The notes under the pieces are model-generated. The model did not search any database. It was not told the DNA's origin and saw only the letters and a list, made by a program, of their open reading frames with translations. 64,000 nt of DNA from Pomphorhynchus laevis (Eukaryota; Acanthocephala; Palaeacanthocephala; Echinorhynchida; Pomphorhynchidae). Shown piece after piece: positions 34,353-45,696 of the stretch. Each line of letters starts with the position of its first letter. Within the stretch, counting starts at the first letter, position 1. Position numbers and translations under genes: made by a program. The stretch spans positions 1 through 64,000 of the forward strand of contig WNNJ02003812.1 of the NCBI GenBank assembly GCA_012934845.2, given 5' to 3'.

Positions 34353-35762
34353 TTGGGTTGGATAGGGAATGTTGGCCTTGATAAAGTTTTGGAGGAGTCA
34401 TTAGCCCTACACAACTATGGAGCCACTCTATCACCTCAACCAATCCCGCCTTGGTGTAACTTTAGGAGTAGGGATCTATCTGTTACGGATATCCTTAACT
34501 CCTGGGGTCCACTCCCGGGCATCTCCAAATCCGTCGTTCCACTTTCTTCTCGGGTCTGTCAGCTTTTGACAGCTGATCAGAGAAGAGAGGTGGCCGTCAC
34601 CATGCTTTTAGCCTCCCCATCCGATGTAGCAGGCATCAATATTAGTAAGCGTGTTTTTCTTCCTAAGAAAAAATCCTGCTCATGCCCTAAAGATCTGCGA
34701 CCCATTTCGATTCAAAATGCCCTCGTGTCGATTTACGAAAAAGCGCTTGCGCGTAAAATCCGCGACCATTTAAGTAGGCGTAATTTGATCCCTTCAGGTT
34801 TTCATGGTTTCGTCAAAGGTCGCTCGGTCCATTCAGCAGTTGGTGAGGTGGATCAGTTTTGTCGGGATAATAGCCATCGTCTAGTTGTGGCTGTTTTCCT
34901 TGACTTTTCTGCTGCATTTGACCGCATCTCCATTCCTTTTGTGATCTCTTCTCTCAGGTCCCTCGGGTTGCCTGCGAGAATTGTGAACAGAGTGGAGATC
35001 CTGCTGTATACCAAGCGATTTTACTATGAAGACGACCCTGATGCGCGTCAGTTCTACCCTATTACGGGTGTACCTCAAGGATCCCCACTTTCTCCTATCT
35101 TATATCTTGCTGCCTCTATTAAACTATTCAAAATATTTAAACGCGAACAACGTCTTGTGGTGTACGCTGATGACACCACAGCCCTGTTCACTGGACACAG
35201 GTGTAAAGACGTAGTCTCTGACATCAGCCGTTTCTTTTTAAGATTAAAAGATCAGTTACCCATATCCAATCTTATTTTAAACTCAGCTAAATCGCAGTTG
35301 GTCGTCTTTTATTGCACCCCTGCTACAAAACAAAAACTTAAGAGATTAGCACTCTCTGCGCTCTCCTCCATATTTGCCTCTGACCCATTTCCCACCTTCA
35401 CAAGTCGAGTAAAATACCTGGGGTTTACCGTTACGGTGAACTGGTTGTCGAAAGCTGACCTGGATAGACTCAAACGTATCCTGAAGAAAGCTAGGTGAAC
35501 CCTTAAACGGGCTCAGCATCTGTCATTGAAAGGGAAAACCCAGGTGCGCCTTTGGGGCACTTGGGTGATCTCAGGATTAGTCTACTTCTCAAGAAGACGT
35601 CCCCCAGAGCAAAGGCTAAGGTTTCTTAAGCTCCTCGTCTCTCGTTTACCAAGCATAGTCCGCGCCGATTGGATTCTTCGGGGGGGGGTGAAAGACCCCG
35701 GGTGGTTCAGTCGGAAGGCGGCGTGTTGGATCGGTTGGGGGCTCAGATCCCCCTGGACCTGA
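34353..35762 (+). pseudogene. LINE copy C reverse transcriptase and C-terminus
   Basis: 381 codons open from 34353 to 35498, then an in-frame TGA and further coding (35526-35762). Motifs: KDLRPISIQNALVSIYEK, SGFHGFVKGRSVHSAVGE, FLDFSAAFDRISIPF, ITGVPQGSPLSPILY, LVVYADDTTALFTG and YLGFTVTVNWLSKADLDRLKR. The YADD is intact. After TGA the frame continues TLKRAQHLSLKGKTQVRL to DPGWFSRKAACWIGWG. The polymerase core could be complete, but the C-terminal part is cut off by the stop. Confidence 0.86.
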
Positions 35763-35905
35763 AGCCATGAAAGAGAAAGGGAAGATGAAAAAACGAAAGA
35801 AAAATTATGTCATTTTTTATCTGAGTTAGTTATGACCTACCTTTTTTATTCTTGCATGTTATATTTTGGTGTATTTAATAAAGTCTTTATTATTATTATT
35901 ATCTT

Positions 35906-36644
35906 TTGTCGAAGCTCGTATGCAATAACGAGACTATTTTAGTTTGCCTTAAGTAATAAATTCATGCTAAGTTATATTTCATAAATAAATGCCAGTTCAC
36001 AAATGAGAAGTATTTTTATGGAGAATCTTTTTTAAATGTTCCTTGCAAGATTTTAGAGTTTTTTCTCAAAAATGTAATTTAAATGATTTTTCAATAAAAT
36101 GTTCTATGTTTAAGCGATTTTAATAAAAATTTGATTCAAGTATTTTTGGAATTTCTGTATCCAAAACTGATAAAACATTGTGAAGTACCAATAGAAAATG
36201 TTGAGTTATTTTGAATTTAAATTAAAATTTTTAACAAAAAATTGAATTTAACTTAAAATTGATAAAACATTTCAAAGCGATATTTGAGTCAGAGATAATA
36301 TTAGATTGTATAATGTTGATGTTAAAATTTTATAAGTTCTAATTATAAAATGTGGTATTTATTAGATTTTTAATTTTTTAATCAAACATTTTAATCGTTT
36401 TTTTGCAACCAGGGGATTCTCCATAAAAATACTTTTACATTATATGTGAAACAGTGTCGATAAAATCAATATTTTGCAAATATTCATTTGTAATAAGCAA
36501 AATAATAAGAAAGGCCCGAATGTTAATAATAATTGAGCGGATAATAGACTAAATAGTAAAACATTCGAAAAACTTATGGTATTAACGGAATCATATAGTA
36601 CGAAATTTGTCGTATTATATTGTTTTACATATAAAGTCGTATTA
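35906..36644. other. AT-rich spacer, nothing assigned
   Basis: No coding segment or repeat recognised. GGATTCTCCATAAAAATAC at 36413 is the reverse complement of 36016-36034 (GTATTTTTATGGAGAATC), so the spacer has weak terminal inverted repeats about 400 bp apart and could be a small nonautonomous element. Confidence 0.4.
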
Positions 36645-37140
36645 TATGTTTTACAAGAAACATATTTTTGCATGAGCATTCATGCATAACATATAATAAA
36701 TAATATAATACATTAAATAATGAAATTTTAAGACAACTATTTGTAATGATATTGGTTTTCTTCAAAATCATTTAAATAGTTTAATAGATACATTTTTTAA
36801 ACTAGGTTACTATAAAAATAACATCAAGCAGAAAATAGTAAAATATATAAATCAACACCATAATATTAAAAATAAATTTAACATTAGCGGAATATTTTTA
36901 TGGATGGATAATAAATAATATACTTTGTATTAGAAAATAATACTAGATAATCAAATTTCATTAGAGGGCATACTTATTTACTCATACTTATATACTCATT
37001 AGTACTTATTTAGCTCCGTTGCTATGTAGGGTCGAAGCATTGGGAGCGAAACTGGAAAACATAGCAGTTCTTCGTGATGACCTCTAATCCTTATTCTGAT
37101 ACATCGTCTGTCATTATTTAAATCTTTAACTCATAAAAAT
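36645..37140 (+). mobile_element. Penelope-like element fragment P2
   Basis: End of the RT part (36655-36910, parallel to 135-405 of P1), followed by a structured motif (37012-37080) and a short tail. It is more diverged from P1 than P4 is, so it belongs to an older copy. Broken. Confidence 0.72.
37012..37080 (+). ncRNA. Candidate pseudoknotted RNA motif, copy 2
   Basis: Stems: GCTCC (37013-37017) with GGAGC (37043-37047), TTGCTATG (37019-37026) with CATAGCAG (37060-37067), and GAAG (37034-37037) with CTTC (37070-37073). Two stems differ from copy 1 by compensatory changes, keeping pairing. GAAA follows the first stem as in all copies. Confidence 0.5.
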
Positions 37141-37144
37141 AAAG

Positions 37145-38165
37145 TTTTTGGTCCTGAAAAAAGAATACATCATATAGGAATACCTTTTGTTTGTAACAAG
37201 TGGAATTCAGTATTTTCAAAGTTTATTAACAATAACATAAAAAACAGTTGTATTAACAAAGTGCACATTTTTAACAGAAAATTACCGAAACTATACAACA
37301 TTTTTAAGCGTAAACCAGATTTTAACAAAGATGCCATTGTGTTTAAAATACCTTGTAAATAATGTGATCAGGTATATGTTGTCAAACGGGTCAAGGTTTG
37401 GTTAAGCGTATTAAACAACATAATTATAATGTAGTAAATGGACCAATTCTAGTGCTGTTGATCAGCATTTTGTGAGTTTGAATCATTCCGTTGATTTTGA
37501 AAATGCATCTATTTTATCATTTGAAAGTAACTTGTTATCTCGCATTATTCAAGAAGCGTATTTTATTAAAAAAAGAACCTAATTTAATGCTTAATAATAA
37601 ATCCGATTACAACCTTAAATTAAATTATAATTAATTATTCCAATATTACATTATTTTAAGTTTTTCAATTCGTTTGTTTTTTTTAATTGTATTATCATTT
37701 TGTTTTGGTTTAAGAATTGCAACAATATGTAATGATATTGGCTTTCTTCAAAATCATTTAAATAATTCAATAGATGCATATTTTAAATTAGGTTACTATA
37801 AAAATACCATCAAACAGAAAATAGTAAAATATATAAATCAACACAATAATATTAAAAATAAATTTAAAATCATTTGCGGAAAATGTTTATCGATGGATAA
37901 TAAATAATATACTTTGTATTAGAATAGAATACTATATAATCAAATTTAATCAGAGGAAATACGTCCTTAACACGTTTTTGGCCTCGCTGCTATGCTGGAT
38001 CTTGGATCAAGGAATTAGGGCTGAAACCTGATAGCATAGCAGTTCCTTTTAATGAAGTTTATTCCTTATTCGGAAACATCATATATTATTTATTAATCAA
38101 TTCATAGAAATTAACTTTTATTTTTAATGTCAATTTTAAATTTAATTTGATATAAGTCTTATATA
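37145..38165 (+). mobile_element. Penelope-like element fragment P3 with GIY-YIG part upstream
   Basis: About 37150-37600 carries a GIY-YIG nuclease-type segment (IPFVCNKWNS; KIPCK; CDQVYV; DFENASI). After about 70 bases the RT end part follows (37700-37907), then the structured motif (37980-38055). The nuclease part therefore lies 5' of the RT part, opposite to canonical Penelope and like the permuted Naiad group. Most of the RT is missing. Broken fossil. Confidence 0.65.
37980..38055 (+). ncRNA. Candidate pseudoknotted RNA motif, copy 3
   Basis: Stems: GCCT (37981-37984) with GGGC (38018-38021), one wobble; CTGCTATG (37987-37994) with CATAGCAG (38035-38042); AAGG (38009-38012) with CCTT (38045-38048), extendable to AAGGAA/TTCCTT. 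Third stem changed on both sides relative to copies 1 and 2. The loop is longer and contains its own hairpin (TCTTG...CAAGG). Confidence 0.48.
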
Positions 38166-38214
38166 TGAAGACTTATAGACTTATTTGTTTCGGAATTGTC
38201 GCTGCACTCATTGG

Positions 38215-38249
38215 ATCCTTAATGGATACGGAATGTATCCATTAAGGAT
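38215..38249. repeat. 15-bp hairpin with a third arm copy
   Basis: Arms 38215-38229 and 38235-38249 are perfect complements around GGAAT. A third copy of the arm (TCCTTAATGGATACGG) follows at 38256, directly before PLE fragment P4 begins. Confidence 0.88.
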
Positions 38250-38280
38250 TTGACTCCTTAATGGATACGGCATTCCGTAT

Positions 38281-38800
38281 TAATAGATATATATTTTAAA
38301 CTAGGTTACTATAAAAATAACATCAAGCAGAAAATAGTAAAATATATAAATCAACACAATAATATAAAGAATAAATTTAAACTCTTAAGTGGCAAATTTT
38401 TATGGATGGATAATAAATAATATACTTTGCATTAGAATAAGATACTAGATAGTTTTATCAGAGGAAATACATCATTAGCATGTATTTGGCCCCGCTGCTA
38501 TGTTGGGTAGAGGAGTTAGGGGCCGAAACCTGATAGCATAGCAGTTCCTCCTGATGACCTCTAATTCTTATTCTGATACAACGTCTGTTATTTATTAGTC
38601 AATTCATAAAAATGACGTTTATTTTAAATTTCAATTTTTTTTTTAACTTGATTTAAATTATAGAAAATCTAAAAACAATTATTAATTTTATTATTTAATT
38701 ATTAAATTTTGATTTAGCATTATTATGTTTTGTTTATTTTATAATTATATTAAATACGTAGGATTAGGTAGCTGATTTGATTTGAATTGTTCATTACGTA
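38281..38800 (+). mobile_element. Penelope-like element fragment P4
   Basis: RT end part, structured motif (38488-38560) and 3' tail ending near AAATACGTAG at about 38751. Almost identical to P1 over some 470 bp, so the two are young relative to P2 and P3. It starts abruptly after the hairpin at 38215-38249. Broken. Confidence 0.75.
38488..38560 (+). ncRNA. Candidate pseudoknotted RNA motif, copy 4
   Basis: Stems: GGCCCC (38488-38493) with GGGGCC (38519-38524), a perfect 6-bp version; CTGCTATG (38495-38502) with CATAGCAG (38537-38544); GAGG (38510-38513) with CCTC (38547-38550). Differs from copy 1 by one extra C that lengthens the first stem. Confidence 0.5.
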
Positions 38801-39599
38801 AAAGTTCAGATTGCTATTGCATTTTGTCATTTATAATATATTTTATACGTTTTAATAATTGCGCAACTATGAAAAAGACTGACATGATGACATAATGACC
38901 ATATGTGATTCACTATTACGTCATAATGATAATCATTGCGTGATAATCATTATCACATAATGATGATAGTACGGCGATATAATCGTTAATTAATGCTATT
39001 GTATTTTGAGGAAAAACATTACATTATTTAATTAGATTTGCAATTATGATAATCTACGATATAATTATTGTTTTTACATTATTTGAATTTTTTCATTTTT
39101 TGATTGAGATTGCAAAATTGACTAGGTTTATTAAATTCAGTCAGTCGATGAGCTGTGACTGTATGTTGTCACTCAAAGAAGATTATCTAAGATTAAAAAT
39201 CAGAAATTGGTGAAACGAACTATTCAATCTCAATCGAATACAAATCGAATTCCTGTCATAAACCCATCACATTATCACTGATCAGAAAATTAAAAGTTAT
39301 ACAATTATCAGAAAATTAAAAGTTTTATCTTCAGAATTAACTATAATTCCAAAAGAACCAGATCTTGCAAAGGGAATTCTACTAGTATTAATAATGCTGG
39401 AAACCCATACGCATCAAATTTCATCAACAGAGTTTGAAGCATGTCTCCAGAGAGTCTAAACGCGAACAATGAACTTAATGTCTCGTTTAAATAAATCAAA
39501 AAGAAGGAGGATATCAAATCAAACTTTGTGATACAAGCGGTGATTATTTTCGATAATCAGTACTGATACAGATCGCCAATAAAATACAAAATGTGCAGA
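38801..39599. other. Unassigned AT-rich stretch
   Basis: No gene recognised. A short inverted repeat (GTGATAATCATTATCAC, 38939-38955) and a diverged duplication around 39270-39320 (ATCAGAAAATTAAAAGTT twice) are visible. Confidence 0.4.
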
Positions 39600-40740
39600 A
39601 TTAAATGTGCAGAACCTCTTGGACAAGCTGTTACAGCCCGAAGCTTATAAATACGTCTAGAAAATTCGATACCTGCTAATGTTCCAGGCATGTGTCCAAA
39701 TATACGTGGATTATGGATTTACATGTGTAAGTTCTCTTTGCAGTATATCTAAGACCTTTGTTTGTACTTTTAAACGTTCTAGTGTAGTTCATCTTAGCAA
39801 AACATGCACACGGTTCAGTTAAATATTATCATGCATTGTTTGTATGTCTCTGAAAAGATATTAAACAGTAGTATTCACATATTCTTATTTATTCTTTGGA
39901 TAGGTTTTCTCCAATAACTGTTTTATATTTATATTTTGCACCACTCTAAACTGCCTTTCGATCTGTTTGAGTATGTACTCTCGTTTAATCAACATATCAT
40001 TTTTGTTCTGATTGTTTCATTTACTATTGACAGTCTTTTTATTCTGTGATGATGGGCACTTGCGTGAACTAAACCAATAGCACCTTCAAATTTCTTATAT
40101 AGAGATGTCTGCTATCCATATTAATTATTAAAGGCAATTTCTACATCCAGAAAATTAAGAGTTACCCAATTATTATTCATAATGCTGAATTTCAACTAGG
40201 AGTGCCGTATTCTACCCACTGCCGTTGTAATCCCTACAGGACTACCCACGGCAATGCAACTTTCTGCTAACATAGTTGTTCATAGAAAATAAATGTGCTT
40301 GACTTCAATACTATCTCCATTTGAATATTCTCGTTGATTTCATCTTTGCGTTGAAGTTGATATTCAATAGCCTTAATTCTATTTTCGTTACGTATGGACG
40401 TAAATAATAATTCCACATCAACGGTAAACAGTTTTTATTGTTCATTGATATTCGGTTTGATATTTTCAAATCGTTTGATAAATTCCTCAATGCTATCAAT
40501 GACAAAAGAACATTTTAGAAACAGAAGATACAATTCATCATGCAATCTACGAGCTAATAGTTCACTGGCGGTGTTACAATTCCGTTCGATAGGTTTTGCT
40601 TTTGCATGGCGTTTGGCACTTGTGCACCTTAGGGAGAAGATACATATACCCCGGAATTTATGTTTCTCAGCATTTGCATACCATCTCCTTATTTTACGAG
40701 AAACGCAAATAACCATATTAAAATAATCTGTGTCGTAATC
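39600..40740 (-). mobile_element. Penelope-like element fragment, second type
   Basis: Minus strand. 40435-40716 reads LARRLHDELYLLFLK and IDSIEEFIKRFENIKPN, followed near 40390-40440 by LFTVDVELLFTSI, the DVxxLFTxI box of Penelope-type RTs. Near 40150 TLNFLDVEI and near 40090 LYKKF...HHHRIKRL, typical of the RT end. Older and more decayed than P1-P5. It sits next to another fragment on the same strand. Confidence 0.55.
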
Positions 40741-41049
40741 GATTCACATTTGTTCGTCTGGAGTTCGTGATTACCTTCAGTTTTATTACATTAAAAGCAG
40801 TGACCTGTTTTTCAAATACAAGATATTCTCATTTTCTTTGCTTAATCCAGTATTTTAATATAAGAAAGTAAACCATGCAAGAGAGATTCCAATTGCGGTT
40901 TCACCAAGATTTATGAAATCTATTCAGATTTCCTTGAAATTATTACTAAATATTTCTGTGTTTGTATAAACTCTGTTCATACCTTTAAATAGCGTAATAA
41001 AGTTAAAAACATTCATTTTAAGTCACACAAAAAGCAAAACCTAAGTTCA

Positions 41050-43500
41050 TGATAAAATTGCTTTTTCACATACTAGCCATGATAATTTCGAGTCCGTGTT
41101 AGACTTGTTGCATGTCATGAGCGTCTTCTCTATAATATGAAAATATTACTTTATCAATCGTATGGATGTGCTGCTTTTAACGCAGACAGCATTTGTTTCC
41201 TCGAACTTGATCATGTGATCATCGGCCAAGACGTTGTTCGCGATTGCTGAACTCATATGGCCCCGCTTTAACACATATTTTTGTTATTATATCCTCTGCT
41301 CAATGTATTGCGAATTCTGACCAACATACGACGTTTCAAAATCTTTAAGGGTGTGCGATACACTTGCCCAAGATCAAGTATTTAGGTTTTCGTTTAAATA
41401 TGCCGCTTACTTTTGCGTTCTTTTTATGAACAAAATTTCCAACGTACGACGTTTCGCTGTCTTTTTATAATATGCCTTACACTTTCCTAAGAACAGGATA
41501 TTTATGCTTTTGTTTAAATATGCCACACTTTATCGCGTTCTTTTTATGAAAGACCTTGATCTTGTGTATATCATATCTTCGTAGTCTGTTGAGTAGGTGG
41601 TTACATCATTCTTCATTGACGTAAGTAGACTGAATGTATGTTGGTCGGGTATTTAGTCTTTCTGCTTCGAAGGAACAGTAGCTTATTAGTATGTCCACTT
41701 AAGATTGGTATAAATCCTTCTTTAATGCCCATTTCGGGTAGCCATTCTGTCGTAGCATCTGTAACACATCTTTCCGCTCTGCCATAGCTGTTTTAATTGC
41801 TGAGAAAATTAAAGCTGGCCATGATGGGAAAGCTTTGGCAGTTGCTATTTTGTATTTGTTCGATATGTTAGGTGTCTAATTGGGAGGATGTCATAATATA
41901 TCTGGTTTGCCATAAAACCGTAATGTGTTTCCGTCTTTTGTCTAGTTATATTCACGTCCAAAAATGAGATGAGTCTTCAAGTTGAGTCACCATTGTATTG
42001 AAGGATCGTGTGCGTTCAATATTTGTAGAATGTCGTGTGAGAACGGATGTCATGTAGTACCATAAATTCGTCGTCTACGTACCTCCATCATTTGACTAAG
42101 TTTGAAATTTACTGGAAAATTGTTTCTTTCCATTGGATCATGTAAATATTGGACAGGATTGATCCGAGTGGTGAGCCATAGCCACTCCATCGATTGGTCA
42201 AATATTTCATTCTCAAAAGGGATGGTCTTGTTCCTTAGCATACAATTGTATTAATGTACTCTATTGGTCATATGATAAGACGGGTGACGTCCATTCTGCT
42301 GTTAAGATATTTGATTCTAAGTTTATTGCTTTCGTCAATGACACCTAGGCGAATATATAGATCACGTAATCTGTAGCAAACCAATATTTAGAATTGTGAT
42401 TGTTACGGATTTGACAGCAAAGTTAGGGCCTTCTTTTACATATGAGAAGGTAGCTGGTATTATCGATAATAGAAGTATGTTTACAACCTGGGTCAATTTG
42501 GGGCCGAATGATGCGTAACTTCAATGATGGATCTCATCTGTAGATTTGATTTGTTGATTTCGGGTTGGAGACACAAGAAACTGCACTGTGCTCCAGTTGA
42601 CCGTACTTTGTTATACCAGTCATCCATTAATAGTTTGCTAGTAATAATGTTCGTAATAATCGGTTGAACTGGCGTTCCCGGTTTGTAGTATGATCCTTAT
42701 TTAATCTTGCGAATTTATTTGTTGATAGTATGTCGGAGCCTTGTTGAATGTATTCAGATGTTTCAATCGCTACTAGTGTTTTGTCTGATTTGCATATAGT
42801 AATGTTACTGTCTTTTCTCAGATTTTGTAAGGTAGCTTTGGCTGATTTGGTAATGTTTGGTTATTGTTGTATCAGCTGTCTACGGGCGAACTCATCATGA
42901 GACGTTACTGCAAACTTAACGGTTGTTAGCAAGTACTTAAGCATCTGTTCCGAATCACATCGAAACTCGATTGGTAAAGTACGCGCATTAGGTTCAAAGT
43001 CTGGTTCCAATGCCAAAACAGCTGTTTCATCTAACGAGAATTGTCATCTTGAAAAATTGCAAAATAAAATATCAGAGTTAATAGCCATACTTGAGCCACA
43101 TGTGTGGAGTGTGCTCATTTCTACTAAATTACTCATTTTAGACAATTTTGCTGTATGACGGTTGTATAGATTAGTAATGTACGGTAACGTATTTTTGTTG
43201 ATGGACTGTTGTATTACAATTATATCTTCGAGATCAACATAAGAAATATCCAGCTAATTTCCATATGATCTCTTTAGCAGACTTAGGATACGATACCGAG
43301 CTTATTTGATGTCAAACCATATCAGCCGTCGCTGGAAAATACATTGGAGGCTAGAACCTTTAAAACCAATAACCGCGCTGTGGATGGTAACACATTTTGG
43401 AGTGACGTCTATTTTTAGGCATTCACGTACGAACGAAATCGATTCCCGCTCGTTTACGAGTTTCATCTAATTTCTAACAATTAATTGTAATGTTTTCCCA
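41050..43500 (-). mobile_element. Canonical Penelope-like element, RT plus C-terminal GIY-YIG
   Basis: Minus strand. An RT segment with GSPLGSILSNIYM near 42150 and a YVDDEF catalytic box near 42065, then ISFLDVNITRQK near 41950, and a GIY-YIG nuclease segment with TSYVGQNSQ near 41320 and SSAIANNVLADDHMIKFEE near 41230. Here the nuclease follows the RT, the canonical Penelope order, unlike fragment P3. A duplication of about 120 bp (41348-41430 and 41467-41550) repeats the start of the nuclease region. Many breaks; a fossil. Confidence 0.68.
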
Positions 43501-45688
43501 AGGGCATTAACCATGTAGCCTGTATGAATAGTTGAGAATTGCATTCGTGTAGAACTTAACTTGTTTCATATTGGTGAAATAAAATCATAGACACTAGTAT
43601 TTATTTTAATACTCTTGTTATCCCACCATGATTATATCTTGGTCGTTTAATTTTAATATATTTCGAATATTTCTTTCAAAATCTCATTAGTGTCACATAT
43701 TTTCTTTGTAAGTAGTTCCTAATTATAAATCCTATTCTTATTGCCTGAGGGGCTCATATTTCTTTTTGCCCGAGGAGTATGTGCGCTCTTAGAGTGTATG
43801 TAATTAGGAGCCCATCCTGGCTTTCGATAAATATCAGTTTGCTATTCATTCTTAGTCTCTACATATCATTGTATTTAGAAAGTTTGTTCTTAGTTGTTCA
43901 TCGTGGTAGTTAATTGTAAGTTTTAACGGTTTTAGTAGGTCGAAAGTCAATATAAATTCTTTCCAGGTCTTTCCCATGTGTAGCAGAAATCAATGATGCG
44001 TACCATCATTGATTTGTATTTCTACTTGTTTCTTACAAGAATAGAATTCCTTGATGTTGAAATCTATAAGGATACTTGACGCAAATGGCAAACTACCTTG
44101 CATCGCAAATATGATGACTATTGGCCTTATATTGATCGTAATATCCACCTAAAGTTAAACGAATAATCATCATAAATGAAAATATAAGAATAAAAAGATT
44201 TGCTCAACGGAAGAATAATACAGATGCCATTCTGAGATACTGAGAGAGCAATTGTTGGGTAGAAAGTATCGTAAAAAGCTAGTAGAAAGGCAAATCAATG
44301 ATGTGAATAAATTATCACAAAAGCAAATTGAAAAAATATTCAAGTTGCTTTTCGATGAGCTTGAAATATTATAGATGAGTTATACAGTAAATCGGTCAGA
44401 ATTAAAGGTAGCTGTATGAGAAAGGTGGTGATGAACGATGTAAGTGTTGCTTGGAAATGGAGACGGACAAGCATTTCAATAGTAATATAACTTAAAAAAA
44501 CTACAATATATATGATACAAATACCTACAAAAATCGTGAAGTAATATATACATGAGCCAGTGCGATCAGTACATTGCCCAATACATTAAAAAATCGGTAA
44601 ATGAACGTGACAGCACTTAACAAACAATCATATACAAGCGTAGTCGGATTTAAAATGATGATATAGTTTGTCTCATTGCGAAATATCTAGATTATCCATG
44701 CACAACTGAAATTGTAGAAGCAAACCTTGTGAAAATAGACAAACGAAGAATCAATAGATGTTATGAATAGGGCAATTATTGTGTGATAAACATGCCAACT
44801 TTATAAAAATGTATAAATTTACTAGTGGAACAAGTTTATCATTAACAATTTTGTGTGCGATTCTTCCGTGTCAATATAACACAATGTAACAAATTTGATA
44901 AAATATTCCTATTTACGATTCTTCCGTAGCGTAGAATATTCTAGAAATTTTCTTATGAATTTTTAATTTTAGTTGAATGTGACAATTTGTTTTTTTGTTG
45001 AGAGTTAATTCGTTGTTAATCTGCAGTAACCAAAATAGGATATTACCGAATGCTTTTACAATCAATTTCATTTTGGTTAAAACTTCTTTGCAAAATTCTT
45101 ATGTATACTTTGGGATTTTATCTAAGATCATGTAATCTTAAATATGCTATGGGATATTATGTTAATCCGATGGCACGTTATTCCTATTCCGATCACGTAA
45201 CTGGTTTCTGCTCTAAAAACACCTTGTGTGATTTATATCGTCTAAGGTGATTTCACAGCAGAAACAACAATATCATTTCTTCATTACTTCCTACTCCATA
45301 CACCTTGACTCACAGCATTCCAGATGTTTATTGCCTACAGTTAACTTTACCTGCTGAACTCACTATTAAATTATTTTGTATATATGTTTGAGTTGTATAT
45401 TTCATGAAAATTTTGTTTCTGATTAATACCTTTCAGATTTTTAATAGATCACAGTTAGTTATCTAGTGCACAGCTTAACATCACAGTATATACCAAATCA
45501 ACGTCATAACTTCGATTTATTACGATCACAACGGTAACAATTATGAATTCAAATCAGAGGTAATGCTTTACGCTTTAAGGTTATTTAAGTTTATTCAAAC
45601 CAGAGGTAATGTTTTACGCTTTAAGGGTATTTACACTTTTAAGGTTATTTTTTATTACCTTTATTTATATTTAATTATATATTTATAT
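43501..45688. other. Unassigned region left of the Merlin element
   Basis: No gene recognised. A hairpin at 43987-44015 (12-bp arms, 5-base loop), a possible PLE N-terminal remnant on + near 44210-44370 (KYRKKLVERQIN; LSQKQIEKIFKLL), and a 46-bp tandem duplication near 45548-45640 (AGAGGTAATGCTTTACGCTT) are visible. Confidence 0.4.
43987..44015. repeat. 12-bp hairpin
   Basis: Arms 43987-43998 and 44004-44015 are perfect complements around CGTAC. Confidence 0.88.
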
Positions 45689-45696
45689 ATATTTTG
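45689..45696 (+). repeat. 8-bp target-site duplication, left copy (Merlin)
   Basis: ATATTTTG, repeated at 47992-47999 on the other side of the element. Eight bases is the length expected for Merlin transposons; the AT-rich context means a chance match cannot be excluded. Confidence 0.7.

Larger units (their letters stand above)
32060..35905 (+). mobile_element. Gag-bearing LINE copy C, best preserved
   Basis: Gag with zinc knuckles, AP endonuclease, linker, RT with intact YADD and C-terminal region, then a 3' end AATAAAGTCTTTATTATTATT. The RT is open for 381 codons. Frame breaks remain in gag (around 32280-32540), at the gag end and at about 34090-34350. It is closely related to copy B, with which it shares a TGA after KKAR (35496-35498) where copy A has TGG. 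No clear target duplication was found. Confidence 0.85.

Noticed and set aside
45050-45250. Plus-strand 66-codon segment as a small gene
   Set aside because: No motif, no splice context, and AT-rich composition make chance openness likely.
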